From the NCBI GenBank assembly GCA_038049695.1, contig CP142461.1, positions 29,891,001-29,955,000 of the forward strand: DNA of 64,000 nt, given 5' to 3'. This DNA comes from Cinnamomum chago. Its lineage: Eukaryota; Streptophyta; Magnoliopsida; Laurales; Lauraceae. Below, piece by piece: positions 22,404 through 33,043 of this stretch. The translations under genes and the position numbers were made by a program. The notes beneath the pieces were generated by a model that saw nothing but the letters and a program-made list of their open reading frames with translations, had not been told where the DNA came from and did not search any database. Position 1 is the first letter of the stretch, and each line of letters opens with the position of its first letter.

Positions 22404-24689
22404 TTTATCCAAAATACTCACTCGTCCAAGTGAGGGAAGACTGAACGAGGAAGCCTAGTCAAAGACAACTTTCTACTTATTTCTATTACCATGAAGGAAA
22501 GCAAAAGCAACTCGTAATGTGATATAAGATGTCTCCGTTCCTAGTGATGATCATATAGTATTCTCATTCAATTGTCCAAGAAAGAAGATCAGATCGAGAA
22601 AAGTACCTTTGCAAATCTAAGAGCCTATCTTCGTGTTTACAGTGGCCAAATCAGATCCGTCTGAAATCCAACACTGCATTTAACAACCCCCTTTGGTTAG
22701 TGCAATGAAAATAATTTCTTCCCATCCACTACAGCACTTGCATACATCCTTTGAGCTGAGAGATGTGTTTCTTCTCCCAGATGATGTGATCTTACATATT
22801 TTTGCCAGATTGCCTTTTGAATCTCTCGTTAGATTTAAATCTGTAAGTGAGTTTCGGCATACATTGTTTTTCGACAGGTACTTCATTAAACTCAATAATG
22901 AAGAGTCATGGAAAAAACCAATGGTCTTGCTTGTAGAAGATAATTCTAGCAGAAATCCTATGAGATGTGTGGACAAATCGGGTCTCTCTTTCGAGTTCAT
23001 TCTAGGTTTCTTAAACGATCATGTGCGGGTTAGAGCCTCTTGTAATGGTTTGCTGTTTTGCTCAAGTATGAAAATTGATAGGGCTTACTATGTCTGCAAT
23101 CCAATGACTAGAGAGTTCAAGTTACTTCCTGTCATTGAAGAGAGAAGACTCACTAAAATCGTGGGTTTGGCTGTTGACCCATATACTTAGAGGTACAATG
23201 TAGTTTTGGCAGTCTTGGCAGACTCTGATTCGTCATACGTCCTTAGGCTTTTTAATTGCTTGTTATTTGATTCAGAGACCAATGTTTGGAAGAAGTTGGT
23301 TTTCGATTCATTTGGCACTGGTGGTGGACTTGTTTATACTGCAGACCAGAATCAGGTTGTCTTCGTTGGCCGCTCACTTTATTGTCTATCTGTGAGTTCA
23401 AAAATACTAGCATTTGATCTGTTCAATGAGGCCTGGAAAAAGATCACTCCCCCAGCTGAGATTGCGAAAAGTTGTGCAAGTAGGGTTCTCTTGTTGGAGC
23501 TGGAAGGGTCTTTGTCAGTGATAAACATTATGGGGGAGTGGATGAATATATGGGTGTCAGGCCCCGACCCAGGTTTAGTATATATTATTATTGTTTTAAC
23601 TGTGATTAGTCTCTAATTTGGATTAGGGGATGATTAGCTTGGATTTTTAGTTAGATTAGAATTTTAGATAGCATTTGGGTGTTTTGAACGCATTGAGTTT
23701 AGTTTGACCGGGCCCGGGGTGGCCCGTGTGACACGTGTTAGTATGGAAATTTGATTTATGAAAAATATGGATTTCGACATTTTTGAATTTGTTATTTTGA
23801 TCCTAATAACTCTTATGTTTGTTCCGTTTGCATTTGAAACCCAGAAATCGCGCTTTTCGAGAAAAAGGGTCAAAACAGTCTTTTCACACCCATATCTGTG
23901 CTTAAATTTCGAAATTTGAAAATCATGAGGAAAATATACTTTTTGAGAACTAGATTTTTCAACGATCATTTTTATCTTCTTCGTCGTTTTCATTGGGGAC
24001 CCACAAAGGATAGATCTAGCTATGTAAAGATTTGAGGGCCATTGGGGCCCACTTCCTTAACTTAAAATCATAAACCCACGTTGGGTTCTTCTTTTTTTTT
24101 TTTTTTTTTTTTTGAAGAGTAAGTTAGCTCAGCTGAAGAGAGAGCGTACTTCCTCCTCCATTTCCAGCCACCTTCTCTCCTCTTGCATGTATAGTAAACT
24201 CACCCACATTGGAAAACAAAGTACATCAATCTCTTCTTCATCTTCCTAGCTACCCATTGGTACCATCTTTGTGAGATTCCAGCTGAGATTTCTCCCTTCT
24301 CCAAGCTCTTCTTCTTCTTTAGAGCTGTAAAAAGGTTAGCAATGGGTTCTTCTTTGAATTTCTAGTTTTAATGGACCGTTTACAACCCTTTCTTCAAGCA
24401 TGCAAAGGGGTTCTTTGAAAGCTCCTTCTAAGTTCGAATTTGGTGGATTTTGTGTCTTTTTCATGGGGTTATCTGTAGCTGGAGCTTGCTGGGATTAGAG
24501 ACGTTTTTGGAGTACTTTTGAGACCCATTTGGACTAGAGGCAAGTGAATAAACAGCCTTTGGAATGCATGCAAATCTGCACTTTATTTTCTCAAAAGTTA
24601 TCACTTGAAAGTTGCATTTTTTTCTACTGATTTCAATTGATTATATCAGGTGTGTTTCAGAATTGTTTATGGCTGTTTTATAATCAGAT

Positions 24690-24860
24690 TTCTGCAGGTT
24701 GTTGTGTCTAAATAATGTACAAGTTTTATGTTCAAATTATGTTCAGGTTTCTGCAATTTCTGTGTTCAATCTGTGTGCAGATTTCTGCACATTTTGTGTT
24801 CAAACTGTGTACAAGTTCTTGAAGTTTTTGTGTCCAATTGATGTTCATATCAGGATTTTT
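24690..24860. repeat. Degenerate repeat of TGTTCAA/TGTGCAGG phrases
   Basis: Four or five diverged copies of a phrase of roughly 35-40 bases built from GTGTTCAAACTGTGTACAAG and TTTCTGCA occur inside the solo LTR. Confidence 0.6.
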
Positions 24861-25039
24861 GGAAGAGATGGAATGAATTAGTGTTTGATGTTTGAATGGA
24901 TGTTTGATGAAGCAAGGAGAAGTTCAGTTGTATGAGAATACAGGAGGGAAATGATTCAAAAAAAAAAAATCAGAATAAGAAGGAAGAAGAGTGCAGAATC
25001 CTGCACTGAACCGGACCAGGCTCTGCCTAGCACAAGGGC

Positions 25040-25310
25040 GGGCCTGGACAGGCCCAGACCTGTTTTCAGGCCTGATTTCAGGCCCATCTCTGGGCTGGTT
25101 TTAGGTCCAATTTTGGCCCAATTTCAGGCCTATTCTCCAGCCCAAATCAGGCCCATTCCAGGGCAGCTTTCTAGGCCATTTCAGGCCCAATTCCTGGGCT
25201 GTTTTCCAGCCCAATTCAGCCCAATTCCTTGGCTGTTTTCCAGTCCATTCCAGCCCCTTTTCCAGCCCATTTTCCCCATTATTTTAAGCCCATTTAAACC
25301 CATTGAAGCA
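25040..25310. repeat. CAGGCCCA/CCAGCCCA pyrimidine-biased repeat tract
   Basis: About 20 short, irregularly spaced copies of CAGGCC or CAGCCCA separated by T-rich words (for example TTTTCCAGCCCA) occur inside the solo LTR. The tract is strongly C/T-biased and nearly free of CG. Confidence 0.75.
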
Positions 25311-25854
25311 TAGTAGTATGAGATGTATACCTTGAATCGAATTACCTTATATCATGAAATTTAAATGGGAAATATGATGGAATTGTTTGATGTTAGAATT
25401 ACCCGGGAAATTTATTCAAGTCTTAATATAAACTTTATATTTTTAATTGTCAGAGATCTTCAGTGACACCAAGCTTTACATATATTATTGACATTAAGGG
25501 TCTAAGTGTATGTCAAGACGACCCGTGGTAAGCCATTAAACCACCATACATTAATTCATTCCAAGTTATGAAAAATTGTATACTTTCTACAAATTGTTTT
25601 GAAATAGATTTGAGTGGTTTGCCATATTTGGAAACATCGGTAAGGCTACTCATCTGATTTGTTCGAATTTGTCAGCATGTATTTGTCTGGAGTAGTTCCT
25701 TTTATCGATTTTGGAAATGTATTACTATGATTTGATTTGTATCGATTCAGGTTTTGATTTTAAATGACACCACTAAGCTTAGGTCACCTAGTTGGGCTGA
25801 TCACCCGGCTTGGGATCTTAAAATTATTTGCCAACTGCAGTTTGGATTCTGTTT

Positions 25855-25985
25855 GTTTGCTCCGGCCATGGCAACGGTTCTGTATTTCCGGTCCCACGAG
25901 TAGTGGCAACGGTTTCTGTTTGTCTGTTCCGGCCATTTTATATGGCAACGGTTATTTGTCTGTGTGCTCTTGTTACTTCGGTAAT
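25855..25985. repeat. Triplicated TGGCAACGGTT phrase
   Basis: Three copies of TGGCAACGGTT, each preceded by or close to a CCGG-containing word (CTCCGGCCA, TTCCGGTCC, TTCCGGCCA), occur in about 100 bases near the end of the solo LTR. This may be a regulatory repeat of the LTR. Confidence 0.55.
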
Positions 25986-26956
25986 AGGAGAATCTAGCTA
26001 AATGTGGTTTGCCAATATTTCGATTATTTGTCAGTTAGTTTGAAACATTTAAACTATGAAATTCTTTCATTTGTATAGATTTGGTTCATTTGGTTTACTC
26101 TTTATATATGTTTCGTTTCAATTGTATTTTTATGATTTTAAATATGACATTTATAAAACTTGTATACCTTATCTGTTTTATCCACTTGCCAGACCGTCGT
26201 GTCTGAAACTCTTTTATTTGGTGTCAGATGTCGGACCCGCAGATTTTGAGGCGGAGCATGCGGTTGAGGCGGTAGAGCAGCCAGTGGGGCGCGAGTGGCA
26301 GCCCAACGATGTCATGTAGACGTCGTGTTGGATTTTGAGCTGGGATAACATTTTGGGAACTTAGTTTATGACCTCATCGGTCTCTTTTGGGTTGCATAAA
26401 TTAAATATACTTTTGTGATCCTCACAACTTTAACTAACTTTGGGTTATACCCTTTATCTATTTCTCTTTTGATACAGAGTTTGTGCAATTATCTTATATC
26501 TCGTTTGGTTTTCATTTTGCTACAAGCTTCCGCATATTATTATTTGTTGTGAATTCGATTAATTGGTTGTGATGGATTGTCTGGAATCCTTACCGCGGAA
26601 TCCTGTGGGAAAATAAATAGCGCGTGCGGGCGGAATTTTCTGACCCGTTGCGCCACGTCCCCCGGATTAAGGACTTGATTATCAGGGCCTCGGTCCCGGG
26701 GCGTGACAATGGGTGTTGAAAGATTGCCTGAGAGAGGAATGGGAGCTGGCTGATAGAGTGAATCTAGGGAGCATTAGTGAATTCTTAAGAGAGACTGCAT
26801 TTCCAGTAACACTTAATAGGGACTTCATATTCCTAAGAACCTTCAGAGATGTATGGGTATTTCGTCGCAAGAGTAGAAAGTGGAACAAAGTTCATAAAGC
26901 GTCATGGAGATTTGCTGCCTTTCCTTTTAGAAGCACACTATGTTCATGTTACTAGA

Positions 26957-29057
26957 ATCTGGAGTCTTATTAATTATTTGGATAATTACAAGCATCTCAG
27001 GCTGAGTTTTCTCTTTGTTTGTTTTTCTTAGAGTGATTTTAATGCTTAATTTTTTTTGGTTACTGCTTATAATCAACTTTTTCTATGTTTTTCCTTGCTG
27101 CATCTTTTCGATCAGGTTTTGATCTTAATTAGTGCAGTTGATTGTTTCCTTCTATTATGTTAATTGGAGTGTTGTGTTATTGATTTATTAAATCAAGTGG
27201 GACCATACCTTAAAGAGATACATGAATGAAGTCATTTTACTAATGACTCATTAGAGTCAATTTTATGTGCAGAAAATTAAAAAGTGCTAGCTTAGTCCAC
27301 TTTTAGCGGCGTAAAACAATTTCCAATGGTAAAAAAGTATCACAAACCCTTGGATCGCGGCGGGTGTTGGGGTGGAAATGACACGTTTAGCAACGGAAAA
27401 TAATTTCCACCATTAAAACTACGTTCTGTTAAAGGCGCTTTTTTTTTGTTGCTAAAAATCACTTTTTTTTTTTTTGATTTAAAACTCTATTTAGCACCAT
27501 TACTTTGTTGAACTCTTTCTATGTGGAAAATGGGTATGGCTGAAATCGTTATGACCTAAGAATGGGTCATGATTGTTTAGCTACGTTAGAACCATTAAGA
27601 TAATATTCGGTAACACTGTAGAATTAGAATAGTTTAGTGAATATTCATACATTTATAATATACAACTTTAAAAAATCATTAATAATATCCATGTAGTCTT
27701 CCACTTGTAAACCATGGGAAAATTAAAAATTAATTATGAATCATTAAATTAAACATAATTCCTCTTTGATAAAGTTTTTTTAATCATTAAATTGAACAGT
27801 TCTACGAATTTATTTTTATTTTCTAAAAAATGAATCGAAACAGACTTCAGGATTGACTATCAAAGACATGTTTCTTTAAGAAAAAATGTTCATGTTTTAT
27901 ACTCTGGTGTCTTCAACAAAATTTTAGGCTAAAAAGTTCATGTTTTATACTCTTGTGTCTTCAACAAAATCTTAGGCTAAACTACATTGTATATTCTAAC
28001 AGGTTAGAAATATAGAATTATAGTTTAATCACAAAGATTATAGTCACAGTATCTTATAACCGATGGTTGTTATATTTCCGAAATCTGATGCTTAAAATGT
28101 TTTGACATCATTATTAAAATTGTTAAATGATGAATTCATCCAAAGAAACTTCCATAATAAATCAAATGGTTCTAATTAATCTTGTTAAATATAAAAATAA
28201 TTTCAATGAAGCTTATAAGTTAAGTGAATTACTAGAACATATTTTAGGCCATTGTTTGCCCCCTTAATGGACCAATTAGCTTAGTGATTCCAACCTTTGG
28301 TTTCTCGCGCAAGAACCCTAGACATTTTCAGTAACCTCTAACTTATAATTTGAAGAGCCATCAGGAAACCCCATAATAATTGGATTAGGTTTCCCTGGCA
28401 ACGAGGGCATGCTGCCCCCTCTCGACCCTCAACCGACAGAGTGGTGGTATCTTTCATTGCTAGTACCTAGTACCTAGTACCTAGAGCTTAGTTAGATAGA
28501 TCTAGTGTTGGACCACTTGAATTGTAACGTGTAAGCTTGAGATCAGCAAAGAGTGGCTGTTTGGGCCGATTTTCACTCCCGGATTGTTCGGAGACATCTG
28601 AAGCATGAGGAATTGGTGATAAGACAAGGGTATTTAATATAAACTTAGTGCTTTGGAATGTCAAGCACCACTAGTGTTGAAAACATGGCATTCAAATCCT
28701 ATAGGCGCATAAAGTCGAATATTATCATGCTTACATGTTAAGGCCAATCTCAGACTTAGAATGATGCTCCACAGGTTATTAGTTGTACCCTGTGTACTTG
28801 TTTACTTACGTGCCTCAGGCATGCTTTTCTTTTATGGATGATGTTTCATTTTACATCGTACCCCATGTCGCTTGCCGACGTTAGGGTCGCAATTTGGATA
28901 TACGGAGTCGTGCCGGGGACTTTGCGCACATGGAAATGCCGCTTCTTCCTTTCTATCGACAAGATCCTTGGCTGTTCTTTACTGGTTGGTGAGTTAGAGG
29001 GAGAGGAATCCATGCTCTGTTGGACTTGCATGAGAGAGAGAGAGTTCAATTTTTTTA
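26957..29057. other. Duplicated intergenic DNA of unit 1
   Basis: No gene was found. The sequence is paralogous to 33044-35184. It contains AGCGGCGTAAAAC and TTTAGCAACGGAAAA words near 27300-27460, of the kind seen in CACTA (En/Spm) termini but too degraded to delimit. A short TACCTAG tandem repeat is at about 28460-28490. Confidence 0.5.
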
Positions 29058-29579
29058 GGGCATGTTTGTGTAATACTTTTTAGAGAAAAAGTGAACGGTT
29101 TTTTTTTATAGAAAACTTATTTTTTTGATGTTTGGCGCGGAATAATTTCGTGGAAACGCATTTCTGCACCATCAACATTTTTCTTGATAATGGTGGAAAT
29201 GAGTTTCCTATGGGGGTATGGAAAATAGATTTCTACGGAAAACTTCTCCCTCTTAGTCCATTTTAACCCAAAACCTTACAACTCTTTCATTTTTTATTTT
29301 TTTAAATAAATTATTATTTGATGCTGAATAAATAATATACAAGTTATGTTATTTTTCTTCAATTTTTTTTTCGTCAAATAAGAAAATTTGATTTTCTATA
29401 AGAAATTCATAGCCGCACCAAACAACATTGGCACCAATTCAATAGAGAATTTCTTTTTTCACCAAACATGAATTTCGAAATTCTACAGAAAATCATATTA
29501 CGAGGTTTTCATTTTTATGGAATTTGTTGACGTGGCAATTTTCCCTTTCTGCGGAAAGGGTGTGTACACAAACGTGCCA
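29058..29579. mobile_element. Tourist-like MITE (unit 1 copy)
   Basis: Ends are GGGCATGTTTGTGTAA and, reversed, TGGCACGTTTGTGTA, flanked by TTA (29055-29057 and 29580-29582). The interior is AT-rich and non-coding. The paralogous copy in unit 2 lies at about 35185-35719 and is more degraded at both ends. Confidence 0.65.
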
Positions 29580-29639
29580 TTAATGTTATTTTTCAAAACT
29601 CCTAAAGTGTCTAAATTCCATTTTTATATTCATTTCTGA

Positions 29640-30075
29640 TTTTTCAGTTTTTGGGCCAAAATAAATTGAGGATTACCCAGCTGGATATCAATATCCCAAC
29701 ATTCCTTGACAGTGTTAAAAAAAAAAAATACAGGGTGGAGCAGCCACATAGCTTCAAACTCGAAAGGGATTTTCATTGAAGAGGGATGAGGGTTGTGGGA
29801 GAGCAAGATGGGGTTATAATCAGAAGAGATTCTGGGCAAAGGAGAGAGAGATGGGTCATAATGTTGATTAAGGAGAAACTCTATCAAGGCGAGATGCAAC
29901 ATAGCCCGAACTTTGGCAATTATTTGACCAACAGCTGCTTCCCTGTGGAGCCAATTTCGGGCTTGCAGCCAGCATCATGCTGTTGAAGTCGTTGGCGGGG
30001 GCTGATCTTGGGTGGTTGAAACTGAGCCTTTCAATCATTGCTTTGAAATGACATTGAAATCACCAATCAAACAAA
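29640..30075 (-). mobile_element. L1-like LINE endonuclease remnant (unit 1 copy)
   Basis: Minus-strand frames read GDFNVIS, then after a gap LPRISSDYNPILLSHNP and PFEFEAMWLLHP. These are the late endonuclease and linker motifs of plant L1-type LINE ORF2 (GDFN, SDHxPI, FRFExMWxxHP). The reading frame is broken and neither the reverse transcriptase nor a tail is present. It is a dead fragment, duplicated with the unit. Confidence 0.7.
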
Positions 30076-30387
30076 AGGACGGTGAGTAGCTAGAGCAGAA
30101 AATTTTCAGGTGGGACCACAAAGATCTTTGTTTGGAACTAGTTGTTGAGGCATAAATACTAGTTATTAAGCTGACCGTACCATTGTTGGGGGTTGGTGAG
30201 GCCCGTGAGGGTAATGGTGGGATGTTGGGAGGAGGACTCAGAGAGAGGAAAAAAAAAAGAACTTTAAAAAACAGAGATGATGGGACGAGCTTAGGAGGCA
30301 GATTGAACTGTTTAGTTGAAGTTCAATTTCCTTAGGACCCTTTTCTTTCCTTTTTTTTTTTTCTTTTTCTTTTTTTTAAGTACGCAG

Positions 30388-30477
30388 TAGAGGTGTAAAA
30401 AGAAAATAAAAAAATCGTCTAAACAAACTGAGCTCAACCGAACCGAACCAAATCGCGGTTAATACCCGTGTTTCATA
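30388..30477. mobile_element. hAT terminus abutting F-box remnant (unit 1 copy)
   Basis: TAGAGGTGTAAAAAGAAAA, then CGTCTAA, AACCGAACCGAACC and CGGTTAATACCCGTG. It matches the right end of the 18786-20507 hAT read in reverse (TAGGGGTGTAAAAGAAAA, CGTCTAATCAAACC, CGGTTAATAACCGTG). Polarity puts the element interior to the right, exactly where the F-box remnant lies. No second terminus was found. Confidence 0.75.
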
Positions 30478-31080
30478 ATTTAAAGTGTTTCCCAAATGAT
30501 GTGATGTTGAATATTTTTACCAGATTGCCTGTTGAATCTCTTGTTAGATTTAAATCTGTTTGTAAGCTTTGGCATAAATTGATATCCAACAAATACTTTA
30601 TTCAGTTCTATAATGATGAGTCATGGGAAAAAAAAAACACCAATCGTCCTTATAAAAAGGTGGTCTGGAAAAATTCATACGGGCTGTGTGGGTAAATCAG
30701 GTTTCTCTTTTGAGTTCAATATGGGTTTCTTGGATGATAATGTGATCACAAGAGCCTCTTCCAATGGTCTGCTTTGTTGCACACGCACGACAAATCCAAA
30801 GGCTAACTATGTCTGCAATCCAATGACTACAGAGAGTTTAAGTTGCTTCCGAAATCTTAAAAAAGGAGATCCATTTATAAAGAAAACCTTTTGTTAATAA
30901 ATTTGGCTGTTGACCCACATACTTACAGTGTTTGCAAACTTCGATCCTCCATACTCCAGTCTGCTTCCTATTGAGTGCCTGGTTTTTAATTCAGAGACCA
31001 ATGCATGGAAGATATTTGGTTAGTTTTTAATTCAGAGACCAATGCATGGAAGATATTTAGTTTTGATTTATCTATCAGCC
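30478..31080 (+). pseudogene. F-box remnant joined to a hAT end (unit 1 copy)
   Basis: A degenerate F-box coding sequence starts with FPNDVMLNIFTRLPVESLVR and continues VCKLWHKLISNKYFIQFYN. It then passes through shifted frames with KSGFSFEFNMGFLDDN, ASSNGLLCC and YVCNPMT, then LAVDPHTYS. It is related to the neighbouring F-box genes but clearly older. It keeps the canonical VCKLW in the F-box, where the intact gene has VSEFR. The N-terminal codons before the F-box are replaced by the hAT terminus, stops and frameshifts are numerous, and the end fades out near 31080 after a short local duplication (GACCAATGCATGGAAGATAT twice). Confidence 0.8.
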
Positions 31081-31084
31081 AAGA

Positions 31085-31400
31085 ACACATTATAGTATAT
31101 TAAGATGAAGGGTTTTTGAGGCGATTTTGAATATGACTTGTTATTTTGACTTGGAGTTATAACTCCCCACTTTTAATATGTATCCACTCTCCACTTCCAA
31201 TATGGAACCACTCATTTTCCTCACTGAACCACCTCTTCTTATCACTTTTTCACAGAACTTCATTTCTATCCCTATGATATTCATCAAATCATTTTCATAA
31301 GCATTGAAGATTGATTTTGTGTAATTTGAGTTTTTCTTAAAATATCACTATATATACTTTTTAGTTATTGGTGAACGGTTATTTTACTAGTTGATAATGA
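31085..31400. repeat. Helitron-like dispersed repeat (unit 1 copy)
   Basis: It shares with 45811-46155 the order TATATTAAG...GAAGG, GGAGTTATAACTC, CCACTCTCCACTTCCAATAT, ACTTCATTTCTATCCCTAT and TTATTGGTGAAC. It ends near ACTAGTTGATAA, compatible with a CTAG-T Helitron 3' edge, but the terminal hairpin seen in the 46-kb copy is missing. Confidence 0.45.
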
Positions 31401-31950
31401 ACAGAATTAGACCGTCTCCGTGGGGTGGGCCGCTCGCTTTATTGGTTAACATTAAGTGTAAAAAATATTAGTGCTTGATTTGTACAATGAGGTGACTCAA
31501 TAGAATGGATTGTTGAGATTCATTCTCTCTCTCTCTCTCTAAATGTCTTATTCTATAAGGGCACTATGCACTATGTTTTTATTTTTTAAGGATAGTCTGG
31601 TTATTTTGTATAAAACCACAATTCTTTTCCAAGAGGTATGTATGGACAACACAGTTGGTGTAACCCTAATTTTAAAGGCTCATGCTCTTGTGCATCTTTC
31701 TTGCACTTTATTACAGTACAAGACAACTGGGGCCCAACAAATTAGGGGTGTAGCACCTCGTAATGTGATATAAGATGTCTCCGTTCCTAGTGAGGATCAT
31801 ATAGTATTCTCATTCAATCGTCCAAGAAAGAAGAGCAGATCGAGAAAAGTACCTTTGCAAATCTAAGAGCCCATCTTCGTGTTTACAGTGGCCAAATCAA
31901 ACCCGTCTGAAATCCAACACTGCATTTAACAGCCCCCTCTGGTTAGTGCA

Positions 31951-33042
31951 ATGAAAATAATTTATTCCCATCCACTACAACACTTGCATACATCCTTTGA
32001 GCTGAGAGATGTGTTTCTTCTCCCAGATGATGTGATCTTACATATTTTTGCCAAATTGCCTTTTGAATCTCTCGTTAGATTTAAATCTGTAAGTGAGTTT
32101 CGGCATACATTGTTTTCCGACAGGTACTTCATTAAACTCAATAATGAAGAGTCATGGAAAAAACCTATGGTCTTGCTTGTAGAAGATAATTCTAGCAGAA
32201 ATCCTATGAGATGTGTGGACAAATCGGGTCTCTCTTTCGAGTTCTCTCTAGGTTTCTTGAACGATCATGTGCGGGTTAGAGCCTCTTGTAATGGTTTGTT
32301 GTTTTGCTCAAGTATGAAAACTGATAGGGCTTACTATGTCTGCAATCCAATGACTAGAGAGTTCAAGTTACTTCCTGTCATTGAAGAGAGAAGACTCACT
32401 AAAATCGTGGGTTTGGCTGTTGACCCATATACTCAGAGGTACAATGTAGTTTTGGCAGTCTTGACAGACTCTGATTCGTCATACGTCCTTAGGCTTTTTA
32501 ATTGCTTGTTATTTGATTCAGAGACCAATGTTTGGAAGAAGTTGGTTTTCGATTCATTTGGCACTGGCGGTGGACTTGTTTATACTGCAGACCATAATCA
32601 GGTTGTCTCCGTTGGCCACTCACTTTATTGTCTATCTGTGAGTTCAAAAATACTAGCATTTGATTTGTTCAATGAGGCCTGGAAAAAGATCACTCCCCCA
32701 GCTGAGATTGCTAAAAGTTGTGCAAGTAGGGTTTTCTTGTTGGAGCTGGAAGGGTCTTTGTCAGTGATAAACATTATGGGGGAGTGGATGAATATATGGG
32801 TGTTGAAAGATTGCCTGAGAGAGGAATGGGAGCTGGCTGATAGAGTGAATCTAGGGAGCATTAGTGAATTCTTAAGAGAGACTGCATTTCCAGTAACACT
32901 TAATAGGGATTTTATATTCCTAAGAACCTTCAGAGATGTATGGGTATTTCGTCGCAAGAGTAGAAAGTGGAACAAAGTTCATAAAGCGTCATGGAGATTT
33001 GCTGCCTTTCCTTTTAGAAGCACACTATGTTCATGTTACTAG
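31951..33042 (+). CDS. F-box protein with F-box-associated domain (intact copy)
   Basis: 363 residues, single exon. The F-box lies at residues 23-62 (LLPDDVILHIFAKLPFESLV, then RFKSVSEFRHTLFSDRYFI). It is followed by an F-box-associated (FBA, type 1/3-like) region with ASCNGLLFC near residue 115, YYVCNPMTREFKLLP near 130-145, LLFDSETNVWKKL, LFNEAWKKITPP and a C-terminal FRDVWVFRRKSRKWNKV. By family, such proteins are substrate receptors of SCF ubiquitin ligases through SKP1/ASK binding; the substrate is unknown. The usual VCKxW of the F-box is replaced by VSEFR, which may weaken SKP1 binding. The ATG at 31951 matches the start shared with copy 1. A possible TATA-like GATATAAG lies at 31766-31773. 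It is the only uninterrupted member of three or four related copies here. Confidence 0.88.
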   Translation: MKIIYSHPLQHLHTSFELRDVFLLPDDVILHIFAKLPFESLVRFKSVSEFRHTLFSDRYFIKLNNEESWKKPMVLLVEDNSSRNPMRCVDKSGLSFEFSLGFLNDHVRVRASCNGLLFCSSMKTDRAYYVCNPMTREFKLLPVIEERRLTKIVGLAVDPYTQRYNVVLAVLTDSDSSYVLRLFNCLLFDSETNVWKKLVFDSFGTGGGLVYTADHNQVVSVGHSLYCLSVSSKILAFDLFNEAWKKITPPAEIAKSCASRVFLLELEGSLSVINIMGEWMNIWVLKDCLREEWELADRVNLGSISEFLRETAFPVTLNRDFIFLRTFRDVWVFRRKSRKWNKVHKASWRFAAFPFRSTLCSCY

Positions 33043-33043
33043 A

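Larger units (their letters stand above)
23555..26708. mobile_element. Solo LTR (Ty3, Tekay/Del-like) inside F-box copy 1
   Basis: 3154 bp, starting TGTCAGGCCCCGACCC and ending CCCGGGGCGTGACA, flanked by the 5-bp target repeat ATGGG (23550-23554 and 26709-26713). Unit 2 supplies the empty site with a single ATGGG. There is no protein-coding interior, so it is most simply a solo LTR left by recombination. The TGTCA...TGACA ends and GGGGCG motif resemble large LTRs of Tekay/Del chromoviruses, which is a tentative family call. It contains a long T run (24092-24113) and the repeat tracts listed separately. Confidence 0.8.
22705..26955 (+). pseudogene. F-box gene, copy 1 (interrupted)
   Basis: A paralogue of the intact gene at 31951-33042. 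It begins MKIISSHPLQHLHTSFELRD and has the F-box LPDDVILHIFARLPFESLVR and the F-box-associated segment ASCNGLLFC...YYVCNPMTREFKLLP. Two lesions are visible: a CAG-to-TAG nonsense change at 23188-23190, after about 160 codons, and the insertion of a 3154-bp solo LTR (23555-26708) before the last 80 codons. The exon resumes at 26714 (VLKDCLREEWELADRVNLGS) and ends at 26955. If transcribed, it could encode only a truncated F-box protein. It lies about 300 bp downstream of the Pack-MULE. Confidence 0.92.
22511..31756. repeat. Unit 1 of a tandem segmental duplication
   Basis: It begins CTCGTAATGTGATATAAG and ends GGGGTGTAGCA directly where unit 2 starts with the same CTCGTAATG. Content order is identical to unit 2: F-box gene, CACTA-like debris, Tourist MITE, LINE remnant, hAT end fused to an F-box remnant, and Helitron-like repeat. 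It differs by the 3154-bp solo LTR inside its F-box gene and by lacking the hAT at 37991-39008. Most stretches match unit 2 at roughly 95% or better. Confidence 0.9.

Noticed and set aside
22693-22704. Earlier start (TTG) for F-box copy 1
   Set aside because: It is not an ATG. The paralogue and family support the ATG at 22705.
27290-27480. CACTA (En/Spm) terminus in both F-box units
   Set aside because: Only scattered AGCGGCG-type words were found, with no CACTA end and no 3-bp duplication. It is noted as debris only.
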